The translations under genes were made by a program, and so were the position numbers. Below the pieces are notes generated by a model. That model searched no databases. It saw only the letters and a program-made list of their open reading frames with translations, and had not been told where the DNA came from. From JANNGZ01 sp031404155 (GTDB taxonomy: Bacteria; Pseudomonadota; Gammaproteobacteria; Burkholderiales; Burkholderiaceae_C), in the NCBI GenBank assembly GCA_031404155.1, contig JANNGZ010000134.1:1-46425 (forward strand): DNA of 46,425 bases. Reading direction: 5' to 3'. Position 1 is the stretch's first letter. Each line of letters opens with the position of its first letter. This document shows, in pieces, positions 24,715 through 32,957 of this stretch.

Positions 24715-25743
24715 ATGAAAAGCCACGGGCGTAGGGTTGTGTCGACCAAGCGATGGGGCCTGCGGCTGTTCGGCCTGCTGCTGCTGATCGCGCTCGGCGC
24801 GTCCGCGGCCGTGTGGCTCTGGCTCGACCGACCGCTGGCGCTGAAGACCACCACGGTGGAGTTGTCGATCGAACCGGGTGCCGCGCCGCGCGACGTGGCC
24901 GAGGCTTGGGTCAAGGCCGGTGTCGATGTTTCGCCGCTGTGGCTCTACGAGTGGTTCCGCTGGTCGGGCCAGGCGCGCCGCATTCGCGCCGGCAGCTACG
25001 AGGTGGCCCAGGGCGTCACCCCGCGGAGCCTGCTCGACAAGATGGTTCGAGGCGACGAAGTGCTCGAGACGGTGCGCCTGATCGAAGGCTGGACCTTCCG
25101 GCAGTGGCGCGGTGCGCTGGCCAAGGCCACCGCGCTCAAACCGGTCACCGCCTCGATGACCGATGCACAGGTGATGCGGGCCCTAGGTGCCGAGAGCGAA
25201 AGTGCCGAAGGCCGCTTCTTTCCCGACACCTACGCGTACAGCCGCGGGGTGAGCGATATCACGGTGCTCAAGCGCGCCTATGGCCAGATGCAGCGGCGGT
25301 TGGTGCAGGCCTGGGCCGAACGCGATGCCGGTACACCCTTGAAGTCGATGGAAGAAGCGCTGATCCTGGCATCGATTGTCGAGAAGGAAACCGGTGCTGC
25401 GGCCGAGCGTACCCGCGTGGCCGGCGTCTTCGTGAACCGGTTGCGCATCGGCATGCCCTTGCAGACGGACCCGACGGTGATCTACGGCTTGGGCGAGGCC
25501 TTCGACGGCAATCTGCGCAAGCGGGACCTGCTCGCCGACGGGCCCTACAACACCTACACCCGCAACGGCCTGCCGCCGACGCCGATCGCGATGCCGGGCC
25601 TCGCGGCCTTGCGCGCCACGGTGCAGCCGGAACGCAGCAAGTCGCTTTATTTCGTGGCCCGCGGCGACGGCAGCAGCGAGTTCAGCGACACCCTCGCCGA
25701 GCATAATCGTGCGGTCAACAAGTACCAGCGCGGTGGCCGCTGA
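24715..25743 (+). CDS. mltG: endolytic murein transglycosylase MltG
   Basis: Inner-membrane lytic transglycosylase that cleaves nascent glycan strands and sets their length. 342 residues: a basic N-terminus, one transmembrane helix (about 15-36, LRLFGLLLLIALGASAAVWLWL), a LysM-like periplasmic part (about 47-125) and the YceG catalytic domain. The latter shows EGRFFPDTY (165-173), LASIVEKET with catalytic Glu223, VFVNRL, LQTDPTVIYG and YNTYTRNGLPPTPI. First gene of the mltG-tmk-holB-pilZ-tatD-ankyrin operon; tmk follows after 7 bp. Its ATG lies 22 bp from the divergent ygfZ start. Confidence 0.95.
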   Translation: MKSHGRRVVSTKRWGLRLFGLLLLIALGASAAVWLWLDRPLALKTTTVELSIEPGAAPRDVAEAWVKAGVDVSPLWLYEWFRWSGQARRIRAGSYEVAQGVTPRSLLDKMVRGDEVLETVRLIEGWTFRQWRGALAKATALKPVTASMTDAQVMRALGAESESAEGRFFPDTYAYSRGVSDITVLKRAYGQMQRRLVQAWAERDAGTPLKSMEEALILASIVEKETGAAAERTRVAGVFVNRLRIGMPLQTDPTVIYGLGEAFDGNLRKRDLLADGPYNTYTRNGLPPTPIAMPGLAALRATVQPERSKSLYFVARGDGSSEFSDTLAEHNRAVNKYQRGGR

Positions 25744-25750
25744 ATCCTCG

Positions 25751-26362
25751 ATGCAAGGACGCTTCATCAGCCTGGAAGGCATCGACGGCGCGGGCAAGTC
25801 GTCTCACATCGACAAGCTGGCCGAGCGCCTGCGCTCGCGGGGCGCCGAGGTCATCGTCACCCGGGAGCCTGGAGGCACCGAACTTGCCGAGCGGCTGCGC
25901 GAACTTGTCCTGCACTCACCGATGGACCCGTTGACCGAAACCCTGCTGGTGTTTGCGGCGCGGCGCGACCACCTGCAAGGCTTGATCGAACCCGCGCTGG
26001 CGCGTGGCGCCGCGGTGGTCTGCGACCGCTTCACCGACGCCACTTTTGCCTATCAGGGCGGCGGGCGCGGCTTCGACCTTGACGTGCTGCGCAGCCTGGA
26101 GGCCTGGGTTCAGCGCGGCCGCCAGCCCGATCTGACACTCTGGTTCGACCTGCCCGCCGATGTGGCGGCCGAGCGCCGTGCCGCCGCGCGCGTTCCGGAC
26201 CGATTCGAGCGCGAGGATGAAGCTTTCTTTGCGCGCGTCCGCGAGGGCTACGCGGCGCGTCGCGACGCCGAGCCGACGCGGTTTGCCCGGCTCGATGCGA
26301 TGGCGCCCCGCGACGCTGTCTGGGTAGCGATCGAACAGGTGCTCGAGGGCCGCCGCTGGTGA
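25751..26362 (+). CDS. tmk: thymidylate kinase
   Basis: Phosphorylates dTMP to dTDP, essential for dTTP supply. 203 residues with the P-loop LEGIDGAGKSS (8-18), TREPGGTELAERLRE (about 37-51), the DR motif VCDRFTDATFAYQGGGRG and the LID region (RVPDRFEREDEAFFARV). ATG 25751 is 7 bp after mltG and matches the family start. The stop overlaps the GTG of holB (GTGA). Gene order mltG-tmk-holB is conserved in many proteobacteria. Confidence 0.96.
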   Translation: MQGRFISLEGIDGAGKSSHIDKLAERLRSRGAEVIVTREPGGTELAERLRELVLHSPMDPLTETLLVFAARRDHLQGLIEPALARGAAVVCDRFTDATFAYQGGGRGFDLDVLRSLEAWVQRGRQPDLTLWFDLPADVAAERRAAARVPDRFEREDEAFFARVREGYAARRDAEPTRFARLDAMAPRDAVWVAIEQVLEGRRW

Positions 26363-27408
26363 CCGAGAACGCCGATCGTGACAGTGGCATCGCGCTGCCC
26401 TGGCTAGAAGCGCCGTTAAAGGAAGCGTTGCAGCGCACCCGCGCGCATGCCGTGCTGGTCCACGGGCCTGCGGGTGTGGGCCAGTATCAATTCGGGCTCG
26501 CGCTGGCCCAAGCCTGGCTGTGCGAAGCGGAGCAGGGCGCCCGGCCGTGCGGCGCCTGCACGTCCTGCCGGCTGATGCGATCGCGCTCGCATCCCGACTT
26601 CTTTCTGCTCGCCCCCGAGGCACTGCGCGATGCCTTGGGCTGGCCGCTTTCCCCCGATGACGAAGCACGGCGCAAGGACCGCAAACCGAGCAAGGACATT
26701 CGCGTCGACGAGGTGCGCGAGGCGATCGCGTGGTCGCAGCGCAGCAGCACCCGCGGCCGAGCCAAGGTGTTGCTGATCCACCCCGCGCCGGCGATGAACG
26801 CGGTCACCGCGAACGCCTTGCTCAAGACGCTGGAAGAGCCTCCGGGCGCGATGCGGGTGATCCTGAGCGCCAACGACCCCGAAGATCTGCTGCCGACCAT
26901 CCGCAGCCGCTGCCAGCGCATTGCACTGTCGGCGCCCTCGCGGGCGCTGTCACTGGCCTGGTTGAGAGCGCAAGGTGTCGTCGATGCCGAGGCCTTGCTG
27001 GCCGCGGCCGGCGGTTTACCGCAGCAGGCGCTGGCCTTGTCGCGGGACGGCTTCGACGGCGCCCTCTGGGCGCAGTTGCCGGGCATGGTGCGCCGAGGCG
27101 ATGCGCGCGCGCTCGTCGGCCGGCCGGTGCCGGCAGTGGTCAGCGTGTTGCAGAAGATCTGCCACGACCTGATGGCCGTCGCGGCGGGTGCGTTGCCGCT
27201 TTACTTCGGGGCCGCGAGCCTGCCCCACGACGCGGCGCTTGACCGCTTGGCCGAGTGGTCTCACGCCCTGGTGCGCGCCCGGCGCCACGATGAACACCCC
27301 TGGCACGCCGCGCTGGCCGTAGAGGCGCTCGTCGCGCAGGGGCGTGCAGTCTGGCACGCCGCGCCGCCGGCGCAGGCCCAGCGTTTGGCTACACTGCCCG
27401 AACGATGA
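26359..27408 (+). CDS. holB: DNA polymerase III subunit delta'
   Basis: Clamp-loader subunit of the replicase, 349 residues. The P-loop is degenerate (GPAGVGQYQF, 36-45; no Lys), as expected for delta', which does not hydrolyse ATP. A zinc module is visible as Cys55, Cys64, Cys67 and Cys70 (CGACTSC). The sensor-1/SRC region reads LLKTLEEPPG and TIRSRCQRI, characteristic of clamp loaders. The GTG start overlaps the tmk stop by 4 bp and the holB stop overlaps the pilZ start by 4 bp, so translation is coupled on both sides. Confidence 0.93.
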   Translation: MTENADRDSGIALPWLEAPLKEALQRTRAHAVLVHGPAGVGQYQFGLALAQAWLCEAEQGARPCGACTSCRLMRSRSHPDFFLLAPEALRDALGWPLSPDDEARRKDRKPSKDIRVDEVREAIAWSQRSSTRGRAKVLLIHPAPAMNAVTANALLKTLEEPPGAMRVILSANDPEDLLPTIRSRCQRIALSAPSRALSLAWLRAQGVVDAEALLAAAGGLPQQALALSRDGFDGALWAQLPGMVRRGDARALVGRPVPAVVSVLQKICHDLMAVAAGALPLYFGAASLPHDAALDRLAEWSHALVRARRHDEHPWHAALAVEALVAQGRAVWHAAPPAQAQRLATLPER

Positions 27409-27773
27409 GTGAACCCCTCAAAGCGGCGACGCCCACGCGGCCCAGCGTCATACAACTCGTGTTCCGCGAGAAGGGTGCGCTGTATGCGGCCTACGTGCCC
27501 CTGCTCGCCGACGGCGGCCTTTTTGTGCCGACAACGCGGGACTACCGTCTCGGCGAAGACATCTACTTGCTGCTTTCGCTGCCGGACGACCCGCAGCGCT
27601 ATCCGGTCGCGGGCAAGGTGGCGTGGATCACGCCGGCCAATGCTTCCGGGGGTCGCACCCAGGGCGTGGGCGTTCGGTTCCCGTCCGACGAAAAGACCCG
27701 GCATTTGAAGCTCAAGATCGAGGAGCTGCTCGGCACCTCGATGCAGTCGGCCAAGCCCACCCAGACCATCTGA
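27405..27773 (+). CDS. pilZ: PilZ-domain protein (type IV pilus-type PilZ)
   Basis: 122 residues. VIQLVFREKGALYAAYVPLLADGGLFVPT (15-43) followed by LLLSLPDDPQRYPVAGKVAWITP and GVGVRFP matches the PilZ fold. The classical c-di-GMP-binding RxxxR and D/NxSxxG motifs are absent, as in Pseudomonas PilZ, which acts in type IV pilus assembly rather than as a c-di-GMP receptor. Its place between holB and tatD is the conserved position of that pilus gene. No other pilus genes are in the window. ATG 27405 overlaps the holB stop. Confidence 0.88.
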   Translation: MSEPLKAATPTRPSVIQLVFREKGALYAAYVPLLADGGLFVPTTRDYRLGEDIYLLLSLPDDPQRYPVAGKVAWITPANASGGRTQGVGVRFPSDEKTRHLKLKIEELLGTSMQSAKPTQTI

Positions 27774-27776
27774 GCC

Positions 27777-27813
27777 CGAGCCCTTCGACGCGCAAGGCGC
27801 GTCGAAGGGCTCG
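27777..27813. repeat. perfect 17-bp hairpin between pilZ and tatD
   Basis: Left arm 27777-27793 and right arm 27797-27813 are exact reverse complements around a 3-nt loop (AAG), starting four bases after the pilZ stop. No T-run follows, so it is not a standard intrinsic terminator. It may cap the 3' end of the upstream mRNA segment, attenuate expression or be a REP-like element. Confidence 0.75.
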
Positions 27814-27831
27814 TCAGGCGTCGCGCGACCC

Positions 27832-28629
27832 ATGTTTGTCGATTCGCACTGCCATCTGAGCCTTCCGGAGTTGCACGACCGCGTCGACGGGATTCGGGCG
27901 TCGATGGTCGAAGCGAAGGTCGACGCCGCCCTCGTGATCTGCACCCGGCTCGACGAGTTCGAGCGTGTGCATCGCCTGGCGACCCGCTTCGGGAACTTCT
28001 GGGCGAGCGTCGGCGTGCATCCCGATGAAGAGGACGCGGCGGAGCCCAGTGTGGATGAACTGCTGCGCTTGTCGGCATTGCCGCGGGTTGTCGCCATCGG
28101 CGAAACCGGGCTGGACTACTACCGCCTCAACGGGCGTACGGTGGCCGATATGGAGTGGCAACGGGAGCGTTTCAGGGTGCACATCCGTGCCGCTCGGCGC
28201 TGCGCCAAACCCCTGGTGGTGCACACCCGCAGCGCCAGTGACGACACGCTGGCCATCCTGCGGGAGGAGAGCGCCAGCGAGGCCGGCGGCGTGTTCCATT
28301 GCTTCACCGAAACCCTTGCTGTCGCCCGCGCGGCGCTGGACCTGGGGTTCTACGTTTCATTCTCCGGAATTCTGACTTTCCGCAGTGCCCAGGACCTGCG
28401 CGAGGTGGCGCGATTTGTCCCGATGGACCGTTTGCTCATCGAGACCGACAGCCCCTATCTGGCACCCATGCCGCACCGTGGCAAGGTGAACGACCCGTCG
28501 CTGGTGCCCTTTGTCGCGGCCCAGGTCGCAGAGCTCAAAGAGCTTAGTTTGGAGGTTGTCGCTGAGAAGACCACGACCAATTTCGAACGGTTGTTCGGCG
28601 TTCAGGTGGCCGTTGGAGTGCCGCTATGA
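27832..28629 (+). CDS. tatD: TatD-family metal-dependent hydrolase (DNase)
   Basis: 265-residue TIM-barrel amidohydrolase. Metal ligands are visible in DSHCHL (His6, His8), GETGLDYY (Glu91), VVHTR (His131), FHCF (His156) and IETDSPYLAPMPHRGK (Asp). Related TatD proteins are 3'-5' exonucleases or D-aminoacyl-type hydrolases. ATG 27832 fits the family N-terminus (MFVDSHCHL) but has no good Shine-Dalgarno; a large hairpin ends 18 bp upstream. The stop overlaps the start of the ankyrin gene (ATGA). Confidence 0.92.
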   Translation: MFVDSHCHLSLPELHDRVDGIRASMVEAKVDAALVICTRLDEFERVHRLATRFGNFWASVGVHPDEEDAAEPSVDELLRLSALPRVVAIGETGLDYYRLNGRTVADMEWQRERFRVHIRAARRCAKPLVVHTRSASDDTLAILREESASEAGGVFHCFTETLAVARAALDLGFYVSFSGILTFRSAQDLREVARFVPMDRLLIETDSPYLAPMPHRGKVNDPSLVPFVAAQVAELKELSLEVVAEKTTTNFERLFGVQVAVGVPL

Positions 28630-29267
28630 AGCTAATGAAACGGATTCAAAGACTCGTCTATCTATTGGCTGCTGTGGGAGTTTCTTCCGCTGTCGCTGGT
28701 GCCTATGAGGATTTTTTCGCTGCTGTGAAGCGCGACGACGCCGGCGCGACAACGTCGCTGATGCAACGCGGTTTCGACCCCAATTCACGCAGTCTCGAAG
28801 GCCAAGTGGCGCTGTTCCTGGCCCTGCGTGCGCCGTCTCCACAGGTGGCTGCGGCCTTGCTGGCGCACCCACAGATCGACGTCAACGCGACCAACGGCGA
28901 GGGCGAAACGCCGCTGATGATGGCCGCGCTGAAGGGCAATCTCCCCGTGGCACAAAGGCTTGTTGCGCTGGGCGCCCGGCCGCACAAGGACGCTTGGTCG
29001 CCTCTGCACTACGCGGCGACCGGCCCCGAGCCGATGATCGTTGAACTGCTGCTCGACAAAGGCGCGCCGGTGGACGCCCTCAGCCCGAATGCCAGCACAC
29101 CGCTGATGATGGCCTCGCGATACGGCAGCGAAGCGTCGGTGCAGTTGTTGCTTCGCGCGGGCGCCAACCCGAAACTGCGCAATCAGCGTGACCTGACTGC
29201 GGCAGACTTTGCTCGCCTTGCGGGCCGCGAAGCGTTGGCTCAACGACTCGCGCAAGTGGCCCGCTAA
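28626..29267 (+). CDS. exported ankyrin-repeat protein
   Basis: 213 residues. An N-terminal signal peptide (MKLMKRIQRLVYLLAAVGVSSAVAGA, cleavage probably after AGA) is followed by about four to five ankyrin repeats, for example VNATNGEGETPLMMAALKGN, DAWSPLHYAATG, ALSPNASTPLMMASRYGSEA and LRNQRDLTAADFARLAGR. It is probably periplasmic and mediates protein-protein contacts; partner unknown. The ATG overlaps the tatD stop by 4 bp, so it belongs to the mltG-tatD operon. A GC hairpin without T-run lies 53-73 bp after its stop (29320-29340). Confidence 0.88.
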   Translation: MKLMKRIQRLVYLLAAVGVSSAVAGAYEDFFAAVKRDDAGATTSLMQRGFDPNSRSLEGQVALFLALRAPSPQVAAALLAHPQIDVNATNGEGETPLMMAALKGNLPVAQRLVALGARPHKDAWSPLHYAATGPEPMIVELLLDKGAPVDALSPNASTPLMMASRYGSEASVQLLLRAGANPKLRNQRDLTAADFARLAGREALAQRLAQVAR

Positions 29268-29413
29268 GTCGCCGTTGCGCGATTGCGGCAGTCTGCCCGT
29301 GACAGGGTGGACAACTTGAGCCTGCGGCAATGCCGCGGGCAGTTACACCGCGGCGGGCTTTGACGACACTGGGGGCGAAGGCGGGTTTCATCCGCCATCG
29401 CAAAGGAACGCAC

Positions 29414-29656
29414 ATGAGCACAGTCCGCCACGCCGCCTCGGATCCATTCGGGATGATCATCGACCCGCAGTCGGTACTTGACGCGATTGAACGTGTCCAG
29501 CGCACCAGCACCTTGAAGGGACGCATCTGTCGGCCCTTGGACAAACCGCTGATCCCGAAGGTGGAAGCCGCGGGCAATATGCCTTTCGAAGCGGATCTGG
29601 AGGAGGACCCGGAACCGGAGAGCACCGCCGATTTGGACCCATTCGGGTGTCGCTAA
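29414..29656 (+). CDS. small acidic hypothetical protein
   Basis: 80-residue cytoplasmic protein starting MSTVRHAASDPFGMIIDP. It has a helix VLDAIERVQRTSTLKGRICRP, then LDKPLIPKVE and a very acidic tail (EADLEEDPEPESTADLDP). ATG 29414 is preceded by AAAGGA at good spacing, and codon usage looks normal. The central RICRPLDKPLIPKVE stretch looks like a conserved motif of a Burkholderiales hypothetical family; I cannot assign a function. It stands alone between the ankyrin gene and the convergent RND pump gene. Confidence 0.65.
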   Translation: MSTVRHAASDPFGMIIDPQSVLDAIERVQRTSTLKGRICRPLDKPLIPKVEAAGNMPFEADLEEDPEPESTADLDPFGCR

Positions 29657-29661
29657 ACGCG

Positions 29662-29681
29662 TGACAATGTATATTATGTCA
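29662..29681. promoter_or_regulatory. TGACA-N10-TGTCA inverted repeat
   Basis: An AT-rich palindromic element sits in the 136-bp convergent spacer after the small acidic ORF (arms 29662-29666 and 29677-29681). It stands out from the GC-rich surroundings and could be a regulator site or part of a small-RNA promoter; no partner is identified. Confidence 0.3.
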
Positions 29682-29792
29682 ACTACACCAGTGGCTGCAT
29701 TGGCCAGTTGATTCGGATGACTGCGGTGCTGCCGCGACGTGAAAACGTCTGACGCCCCGCCAGCCGCGAGCTGACCGTCCCCCCTGATCCCG

Positions 29793-32700
29793 TCAGCCAG
29801 CCGGATCGGGCGCCCGATGAGATCGCGCTTCGGCTTGCAGCTCCGCTGTGCTCCTGCGCTCGCGCAGTTGCGCTGACGTGATCAGTTTGTAGAACAAAGG
29901 CACAAAAAGAATCGCGAGGAAGGTCGCGGCGAGCATGCCGCCCATGACGCCGGTGCCCACAGCGCGGCGCGCACCGGCCCCGGCACCGGTCGAAATCGCG
30001 AGTGGCAGAACGCCCAGAATGAACGCCAGCGAGGTCATGATGATCGGCCTAAAACGCAGGCGTGCCGCCTCAAGCGCGGCCGCCGATGCCGACAGGCCCT
30101 CGTGGTGCTTCAGCGACGCGTACTCGACGATCAGAATCGCGTTCTTCGCAGCCAACCCAAGCAGCGTCACCAGGCCGATCTGAAAGTACACATCGTTGGT
30201 CATGCCGCGCAGCCACACGGCGCAGAGCGCGCCAAAGATGCCGAACGGCATCGCCAGCAACACCGAAAGCGGCAAGGACCACTTCTCATACTGCGCGGCC
30301 AGGATCAGGAACGCCATCACCGCGGCCAAGCCGAGCGCCAGACCCGACGTGCCCGAGGACCGTTTCTCCTGATAGGACGCCCCTCCCCAGTCGAAACTGA
30401 AATCGCTGGGAAGCATTTGCTTGGCCACCGCCTCGACTTCGGCAATCGCCTGGCCTGAACTCACCCCCGGTGCGCCCTGGCCGAACAGCTTCACCGCCGG
30501 CAGGTTGTTGAAGCGGTCCAGCGTTTCGGGGCCGGACGAGAAGTTCACCGTCGCGAGCGCGGACAGCGGCACCATCTCACCCTTGGCCGAACGAACCCAC
30601 ATGCGCCCGATGTCGTCGGGGCGTTGGCGAAACCGGCTCTCGGCCGACATCAGCACTTGCCAGGTTCGGCCGTACTTGTTGAAGTCGTTGATGTAGGCGC
30701 TGCCCAGCGTTGCGGAGAGGGCGTTGAACACCTCGTCCACCGGCACACCCAGGGCCTTCGCGCGTTCACGGTCCAGGTCCACCCTCAGTTGCGGCGAACT
30801 GGCGCGCCACAGGGTCTGTACGCCCGCCAAGGACTTGCGTTGGCCGGCTGCGGCCATGAACTGCTGGCTCACCTCGGAGAGTCGCTTGGCGCCGCCCTCA
30901 CCCCGGTTCTGCAGGTAGAACTCGAAGCCGCCCGCCGTGCCCAGGCCGAAGATCGGCGGCGGATTGAAGGCCAGAACCAGCGCCTCCTTGATCTGACCCG
31001 TCTTCATGAACAGCTCGCCGACCAGGGCCTGAACCGGCACCGGCCTTTCGTCCCAGTGTTTCTGGGTCACGAAGATGGTGGCCGCGTTGTTGCGGAAGCC
31101 GCCACCCAGAAAGTCAAAGCCGGTGAAGGCCACCACGTCTTCGTTGAACGGGTTGCTCTTGATGATCGCGATGACCTCGTTGACCACCTTGTCGGTGCGC
31201 TCAAGCGAGGCGCCGTCGGGCAGGATCACCGCCGCGATGTAGAAGCCCTGGTCTTCGTCCGGTACCAGCGAACCCGGGGTCAGGCGCCACAGGCCGAAGG
31301 TGATCGCCACCATGCCGGCAAACAGCATCACGCCGAGCACCGCGCGGCGCACCATGAAACCGACGCCGCTGACGTAATGGCCGGTCACGCTGGCGAAAGC
31401 GCGGTTGAATGCGGCGAAGAATCGCCCCGGCGCCTTGTGCTCCCGCTTCAGGATCAACACGCACAGCGCCGGGGTCAGCGTCAGCGCGACGATGCCGGAG
31501 ATGACAACCGCGATCGCGATCGTCACCGCGAACTGCCGGTACAGCTCGCCGGTTAGTCCGCCGAGAAAGGCGATCGGCACGAACACCGCACAGAGAACCA
31601 GCACGATCGCGATGACCGGGCCGGTCACTTCATGCATCGCCTTGATCGCAGAGTCGCGGGCGCTCAGGTGCTCCTCGTGCATGATGCGCTCGACGTTTTC
31701 GAGAACCACGATCGCGTCGTCGACCACGATGCCGATGGCCAGCACCATGCCGAACAAGGTGAGCGTGTTGATCGAGTAGCCCAACATCAGCAGGCCGGCG
31801 AAGGTGCCGATCAGCGACACCGGAACCGCCACCACCGGGATCAGCGTCGCGCGCCAGTTCTGCAGGAACAGGAACACCACGAGTACAACCAGTGCCATCG
31901 CCTCGGCCAGCGTGATCACCACCTCGCGAATCGACACCTCGACAAACCGGGTGGTGTCGTAGGGGATCGAATGGGTGAGGCCCGGCGGGAAGCGGCTGGC
32001 GATTCCGGCCACGGTTTGTTTGACATCCTTCGCCACGTCCAGCGCGTTGGCGCCAGGCTGCAGGAAGACGCCCACCAGTGTGGCGGACTTGCCGTTGATG
32101 CGGCCGATGAAGTCGTAATCCTTCGAGCCGAGTTCGACCCTTGCCACGTCCTTCAAGCGCAAGGTGCTGCCGTCGGGGTTGGCCCGCACGATGATCTCTT
32201 CAAACTGTTTCGGTTCGGACAGGCGGCCCTGCGTCGTCACCGTGTAGACCATTTCCTGGCCACCACCGGTGGGCGCCTGCCCTACCTTGCCTGCAGCGAA
32301 CTGCGCGTTCTGCTCGTTGATCGCGGCCGCCACGTCGCCCGGTGTGATCTTGAGTTGCGCCAGGCGGTCCGGCCGCAGCCAGATGCGCATCGCGTAGTCC
32401 TTGGCACCGAAGATCTGGACGTTGGTCGTGCCCGGCACGCGCTTGAGCGCGTCGAGCACATTGAGGGTGACGTAGTTGCTGATCGCCAGGTCGTCGAGCC
32501 GGCTGTCTGCGGAGATGAACGCGATCACCTGAAGGAAGGCCGAACTGCCCTTCTCCACCGTCACGCCCTGGCGCCGAACCTCCTGGGGCAGCTTCGCCTC
32601 GGCCTGCTTGACCCGGTTGTTCACCGTCTGCGCGGCCTGGTCGGCGTCGGTGCCGATGTCGAAGGTCACCTGGATCGTGACCACACCGTTCGAGGTCGAT

Positions 32701-32945
32701 GTCGAGCCCATGTAGATCATGCGGTCGACACCGTTGATCGCGTTCTCCAGCGGCGCGGCCACCGTCTGCTCCACCACCTCGGCACTGGCGCCGGGATAGA
32801 TCGCGGTCACGGTCACCACCGGTGGTGAGATCTCAGGGTACTGAGCGATCGGCAATGCGCGCATCGACGCCAGGCCGGCGATGACGATGAAGATCGACAA
32901 CACCGCCGCGAAGATCGGGCGGTCGATGAAAAAGCGCGAGAACAT
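29793..32945 (-). CDS. RND (HAE1/AcrB-type) multidrug efflux pump inner-membrane subunit
   Basis: 1050-residue proton-driven exporter of the AcrB/MexB class. The N-terminus is MFSRFFIDRPIFAAVLSIFI. Twelve hydrophobic helices are split by two large periplasmic loops. The proton-relay Asp pair lies in GIVVDDAIVVLENVER and the partner Lys in LLGLAAKNAILIVEYA. GPVIAIVLVLCAVFVPIAFLGG is a further hallmark stretch. Full length for the family. The gene starts 12 bp after the adaptor gene, so the two form one unit. No outer-membrane channel or TetR/MarR regulator is adjacent, so the pump probably uses a TolC/OprM-like partner encoded elsewhere. Confidence 0.95.
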   Translation of the reverse strand: MFSRFFIDRPIFAAVLSIFIVIAGLASMRALPIAQYPEISPPVVTVTAIYPGASAEVVEQTVAAPLENAINGVDRMIYMGSTSTSNGVVTIQVTFDIGTDADQAAQTVNNRVKQAEAKLPQEVRRQGVTVEKGSSAFLQVIAFISADSRLDDLAISNYVTLNVLDALKRVPGTTNVQIFGAKDYAMRIWLRPDRLAQLKITPGDVAAAINEQNAQFAAGKVGQAPTGGGQEMVYTVTTQGRLSEPKQFEEIIVRANPDGSTLRLKDVARVELGSKDYDFIGRINGKSATLVGVFLQPGANALDVAKDVKQTVAGIASRFPPGLTHSIPYDTTRFVEVSIREVVITLAEAMALVVLVVFLFLQNWRATLIPVVAVPVSLIGTFAGLLMLGYSINTLTLFGMVLAIGIVVDDAIVVLENVERIMHEEHLSARDSAIKAMHEVTGPVIAIVLVLCAVFVPIAFLGGLTGELYRQFAVTIAIAVVISGIVALTLTPALCVLILKREHKAPGRFFAAFNRAFASVTGHYVSGVGFMVRRAVLGVMLFAGMVAITFGLWRLTPGSLVPDEDQGFYIAAVILPDGASLERTDKVVNEVIAIIKSNPFNEDVVAFTGFDFLGGGFRNNAATIFVTQKHWDERPVPVQALVGELFMKTGQIKEALVLAFNPPPIFGLGTAGGFEFYLQNRGEGGAKRLSEVSQQFMAAAGQRKSLAGVQTLWRASSPQLRVDLDRERAKALGVPVDEVFNALSATLGSAYINDFNKYGRTWQVLMSAESRFRQRPDDIGRMWVRSAKGEMVPLSALATVNFSSGPETLDRFNNLPAVKLFGQGAPGVSSGQAIAEVEAVAKQMLPSDFSFDWGGASYQEKRSSGTSGLALGLAAVMAFLILAAQYEKWSLPLSVLLAMPFGIFGALCAVWLRGMTNDVYFQIGLVTLLGLAAKNAILIVEYASLKHHEGLSASAAALEAARLRFRPIIMTSLAFILGVLPLAISTGAGAGARRAVGTGVMGGMLAATFLAILFVPLFYKLITSAQLRERRSTAELQAEARSHRAPDPAG

Positions 32946-32957
32946 GGCCGCCCTCGC

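Noticed and set aside
27405..27773. c-di-GMP receptor call for the PilZ protein
   Set aside because: The RxxxR and (D/N)xSxxG motifs are not present; it matches the pilus-type PilZ between holB and tatD.
28620..29267. Ankyrin protein as a host-directed effector
   Set aside because: It has an ordinary signal peptide and is coupled to tatD in a housekeeping operon; periplasmic role more likely.
30624..32828. Plus-strand open frames opposite the RND pump gene
   Set aside because: His/Arg/Asp-rich translations without motifs, while the minus strand encodes a perfect AcrB-type protein.
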